Shown here: in pieces, positions 22,397 through 24,229 of the stretch
Numbering within the stretch: position 1 is the first letter of the stretch
Layout: each line of letters opens with the position of its first letter
NCBI GenBank assembly: GCA_031385325.1
Contig: JANNBJ010000060.1
Coordinates: forward strand, 1-24,229
From: SYFY01 sp031385325
GTDB taxonomy: Bacteria; Pseudomonadota; Gammaproteobacteria; Pseudomonadales; Azotimanducaceae
Length of the DNA stretch: 24,229 nt
Reading direction: 5' to 3'
Program-made: the position numbers and the translations under genes
The notes under the pieces: generated by a model
The model's database searches: none
What the model saw: the letters and a program-made list of their open reading frames with translations, nothing else
What the model was told of the DNA's origin: nothing

Positions 22397-22816
22397 TTAC
22401 TTCTTTGTTGGCGAACCGAACAAGGCTTCGAGAGCAGCCTTCGCAGCGGCTTCCTTCGATTGAGGCTGGGGTGTTATCGCCGTGCCCGGATTTGCACCGG
22501 CGTCGCTGGCGACAGCGTCAATTGACGCTCCAAACAGCGCATCAAGTCTGCTCTTGGCAGAGTCTGCGGCGACCCCACGCTGGTTCGAATAGGCGTTGTC
22601 GCGTGGTTCGAAGTACTCGCAGAAATTGGCGTTTTCTTTTTCGGTGGGTGGGTCGGCTCGTTCGTCTTCGCACTGTCCTGGCATCGACCTGGCGTGAAAT
22701 CGGCACATTCGACAACTGTGTACGGGCTCGAAGCAGGTTTCGCAGTGCGCGTGGCGGCTGATGGGCAAAGGAATGGCTTCAAGTGACTTGCCGCAGTTCC
22801 AGCAGACCAGTGTCAT
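22397..22816 (-). CDS. Small cysteine-rich protein, probable zinc binder
   Basis: 139 residues. Eight cysteines lie in the first half: C5/C8, C25/C28, C35/C38, C49 and C66, pairs of CxxC suggesting two metal sites. NFCEYFEPRDNAY follows. The second half is low in order and carries two copies of a short motif, LDALFGAS (91-98) and LEALFGSP (129-136). I recall similar conserved hypothetical proteins in other gammaproteobacteria but know no function. A strong AAGGAGG stands before the ATG. No membrane segment. Confidence 0.8.
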   Translation of the reverse strand: MTLVCWNCGKSLEAIPLPISRHAHCETCFEPVHSCRMCRFHARSMPGQCEDERADPPTEKENANFCEYFEPRDNAYSNQRGVAADSAKSRLDALFGASIDAVASDAGANPGTAITPQPQSKEAAAKAALEALFGSPTKK

Positions 22817-22960
22817 TTCTCGGTTCCTCCTTGTCTGCAGACGTTCGGTAGTCGACGGTCGGTGGAGTACGCTAAGTCACGCGCAGCGTTCAGGCAATAT
22901 CGGTGTCCGGATTCGTTCGCTTCATTCGTCTAATAAAAACCAAAGTAGTGAGAGGTGGAC

Positions 22961-23320
22961 ATGACTGATATCAAGGTGAACTGGTTCGACATCCCTGTTC
23001 GGGATGAAGATCGAGCGGAAAAATTCTATGGACGGCTGCTTGATCGATCCCTGAGCGTCATCGACGGTCCGGATGGAGCGATGCGCGTCTTCATGTCGGA
23101 GAACGGTCCGGAAGGTACGCTCTCCAAGAGCGATCGGAATCCCGGACAGGAAGGGGTGATGATCTATCTGCACTGTCCGGACATTGACGCGGCGCTTGCG
23201 CGTTGTGATCAGGCCGGGGGCAAGATTGCTCAGCAGAAAACGCCGATTGGACCTTTCGGCCACATTGCGGTGGTTGTTGATCCAGATGGCAATCGAATCG
23301 GATTGCACTTTGGTGGCTGA
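22961..23320 (+). CDS. VOC-family (glyoxalase/dioxygenase fold) protein
   Basis: 119 residues from the ATG at 22961, which has GAGGTG just upstream; a GTG two codons earlier is in frame but would destroy that site. The start WFDIPVRDEDRAEKFYGRLL is the typical first VOC motif. Then come VMIYLHCPDIDAALARCDQAGG and the closing FGHIAVVVDPDGNRIGLH. The family includes glyoxalase I and extradiol dioxygenase-like enzymes and many of unknown activity. The reaction cannot be assigned. Confidence 0.9.
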   Translation: MTDIKVNWFDIPVRDEDRAEKFYGRLLDRSLSVIDGPDGAMRVFMSENGPEGTLSKSDRNPGQEGVMIYLHCPDIDAALARCDQAGGKIAQQKTPIGPFGHIAVVVDPDGNRIGLHFGG

Positions 23321-23402
23321 GGAAGTTGAAGTCCCAGAGGAAGTGGCGGAAAGAAGCTGTTGAAAAACGCTCGAGAAAAAAGCAGCTAAGTGAAGCTGTC
23401 GA

Positions 23403-23430
23403 GCCCGGACAATGCATGAACAGTCCGGGC
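23403..23430. terminator. Hairpin between convergent VOC and P450 genes
   Basis: GCCCGGAC (23403-23410) and GTCCGGGC (23423-23430) pair perfectly around 12 bases. No T run follows on either strand, so termination efficiency is uncertain. The position between two converging genes supports the role. Confidence 0.5.
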
Positions 23431-23453
23431 AGGTTTCCGCTGTGAGATGCTTG

Positions 23454-24229
23454 TTACCAGGGGTGCACGATGACCGGCATCGTCGCGTATCCCTTGACGA
23501 AGCTGGACTGGACTCGCTCGACTTCTGCTGTCACTTCAATGAAACGGAACCGCTTCATGATCTCTTCCCACAACACGCGTAGTTGCATCTCGGCGAGGCG
23601 ATTGCCCATGCATCGATGGATCCCGAACCCGAACGACAGATGATGCCGGGCGTTGGGCCGGTCGATCCAGAACCGGTCAGCCTCAGTAATTTCTTCATCA
23701 TCCCGATTTCCTGATACGTACCACATGGCCAGCTTGTCGCCCGCCTTGATGGTCTTGTCGCGGATGGTGACATCCCGGTTGGCGGTTCGGCGCATGTAGG
23801 CCAGAGGCGTTTGCCAACGGATGATCTCAGGCACCATGTTGGGAATGACCGAGGGATCACGTCGCAGCTTCTCATACTCGGCCGGATTCTGGTTCAGCGC
23901 GTAAACACCGCCAGAAATCGAGTTCCGCGTGGTGTCATTGCCGCCAACGATGAGCAGGATCAGATTGCCGAGGAACTCCATGGGTGGCATATCACGGGTG
24001 TCCTTGCCGTGAGCGAGCATCGACAACAGATCTGGTTTTGGTGGCAGATTGATCCGCTCATCCCGCATCGCCGTGAAGTACTCAAGACACTCCAGCAGAG
24101 CCTGGCGGCGAACAGGTTCTGGCGTCGGTCCGCCAGCGAGTTCGCCGGAGGTTGCCATGTCAGACCAGTAGGTCAGCTTGCGCCGCTCCTCGAACGGAAA
24201 GTCGAAGATCGTGGCCAGCATCTGGGTGG
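23454..24229 (-). CDS. Cytochrome P450, CYP153-like, N-terminus beyond the window
   Basis: The frame is open from the right edge to TAA at 23454, giving about 257 residues of the C-terminal part. The ATG at 24221 is internal. P450 marks are in order: I-helix GGNDTTRN, ExxR in EIIRW, and the heme loop FGFGIHRCMG with the cysteine ligand. Several stretches match what I recall of CYP153 alkane hydroxylases: MLATIFDFPFEERRKL, PPMEFLGNLILLIVGGNDTT, MWYVSGNRDDEEI and SSFVKGYATMPVIV. CYP153 enzymes hydroxylate the terminal carbon of medium-chain alkanes and fatty acids using ferredoxin and its reductase, which are not in view. The subfamily is from memory. Confidence 0.9.
   Translation of the reverse strand, partial: TQMLATIFDFPFEERRKLTYWSDMATSGELAGGPTPEPVRRQALLECLEYFTAMRDERINLPPKPDLLSMLAHGKDTRDMPPMEFLGNLILLIVGGNDTTRNSISGGVYALNQNPAEYEKLRRDPSVIPNMVPEIIRWQTPLAYMRRTANRDVTIRDKTIKAGDKLAMWYVSGNRDDEEITEADRFWIDRPNARHHLSFGFGIHRCMGNRLAEMQLRVLWEEIMKRFRFIEVTAEVERVQSSFVKGYATMPVIVHPW

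Overview
The window reads as a stretch of ordinary chromosome from a gammaproteobacterium, probably a marine or hydrocarbon-associated heterotroph. The evidence is gene content and order. There is a complete phage-shock (psp) locus divergent from pspF, a dnaX-ybaB-recR block followed by rnd-ycgL-ycgN, a Uup-type ABC-F ATPase, ypfJ, a TonB-dependent receptor, an UrcA-family protein and a CYP153-like cytochrome P450. Codon use looks uniform. No insertion sequence, prophage, integrase or CRISPR array was seen. The species cannot be named from this sequence.

Layout. (1) 1-1913, minus: a TonB-dependent receptor cut by the left edge. (2) 2202-4091, plus: uup. (3) 4155-4624: tRNA-Ser(GCU) on the minus strand, followed in its transcription direction by two 173-bp tandem repeats. 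Each repeat carries the last 19 bp of the tRNA and its own terminator, an arrangement strikingly like the E. coli tyrT/rtT RNA locus. (4) 4700-7908: pspF (minus) divergent from pspA-pspB-pspC and a fourth, PspB-like small membrane protein, with a sigma-54 promoter between pspF and pspA. (5) 7871-8608, minus: a glycerophosphodiester phosphodiesterase. (6) 8647-13482, plus: dnaX, ybaB, recR, rnd, ycgL, ycgN and a three-helix membrane protein, mostly joined by stop/start overlaps. (7) 13601-17729, plus: a membrane-anchored protein with a degenerate von Willebrand factor A (VWA) domain, then a MoxR-type AAA ATPase and a CoxE-like VWA protein, closed by a strong terminator. (8) 17864-19974, minus: an M48 peptidase with a TerB-like tail, translationally coupled to the YpfJ zinc peptidase. 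(9) 20104-21721, plus: an alpha/beta hydrolase and a YfcG-like glutathione transferase. (10) 21751-24229: UrcA-family protein (minus), a cysteine-rich zinc-binding-type protein (minus), a VOC-fold protein (plus), and a CYP153-like P450 (minus) cut by the right edge.

How the parts work together. The psp genes form an envelope-stress module controlled by PspF and sigma-54. The dnaX block supplies clamp loading and recombinational repair, followed by RNA-processing genes. The MoxR/VWA genes look like a chaperone-type module of unknown client. The two peptidases look like one membrane or protein quality-control unit. The right end is accessory metabolism (hydrolase, GST, VOC, P450). The most noteworthy structure is the tRNA-Ser repeat array, which may encode a small processed RNA.
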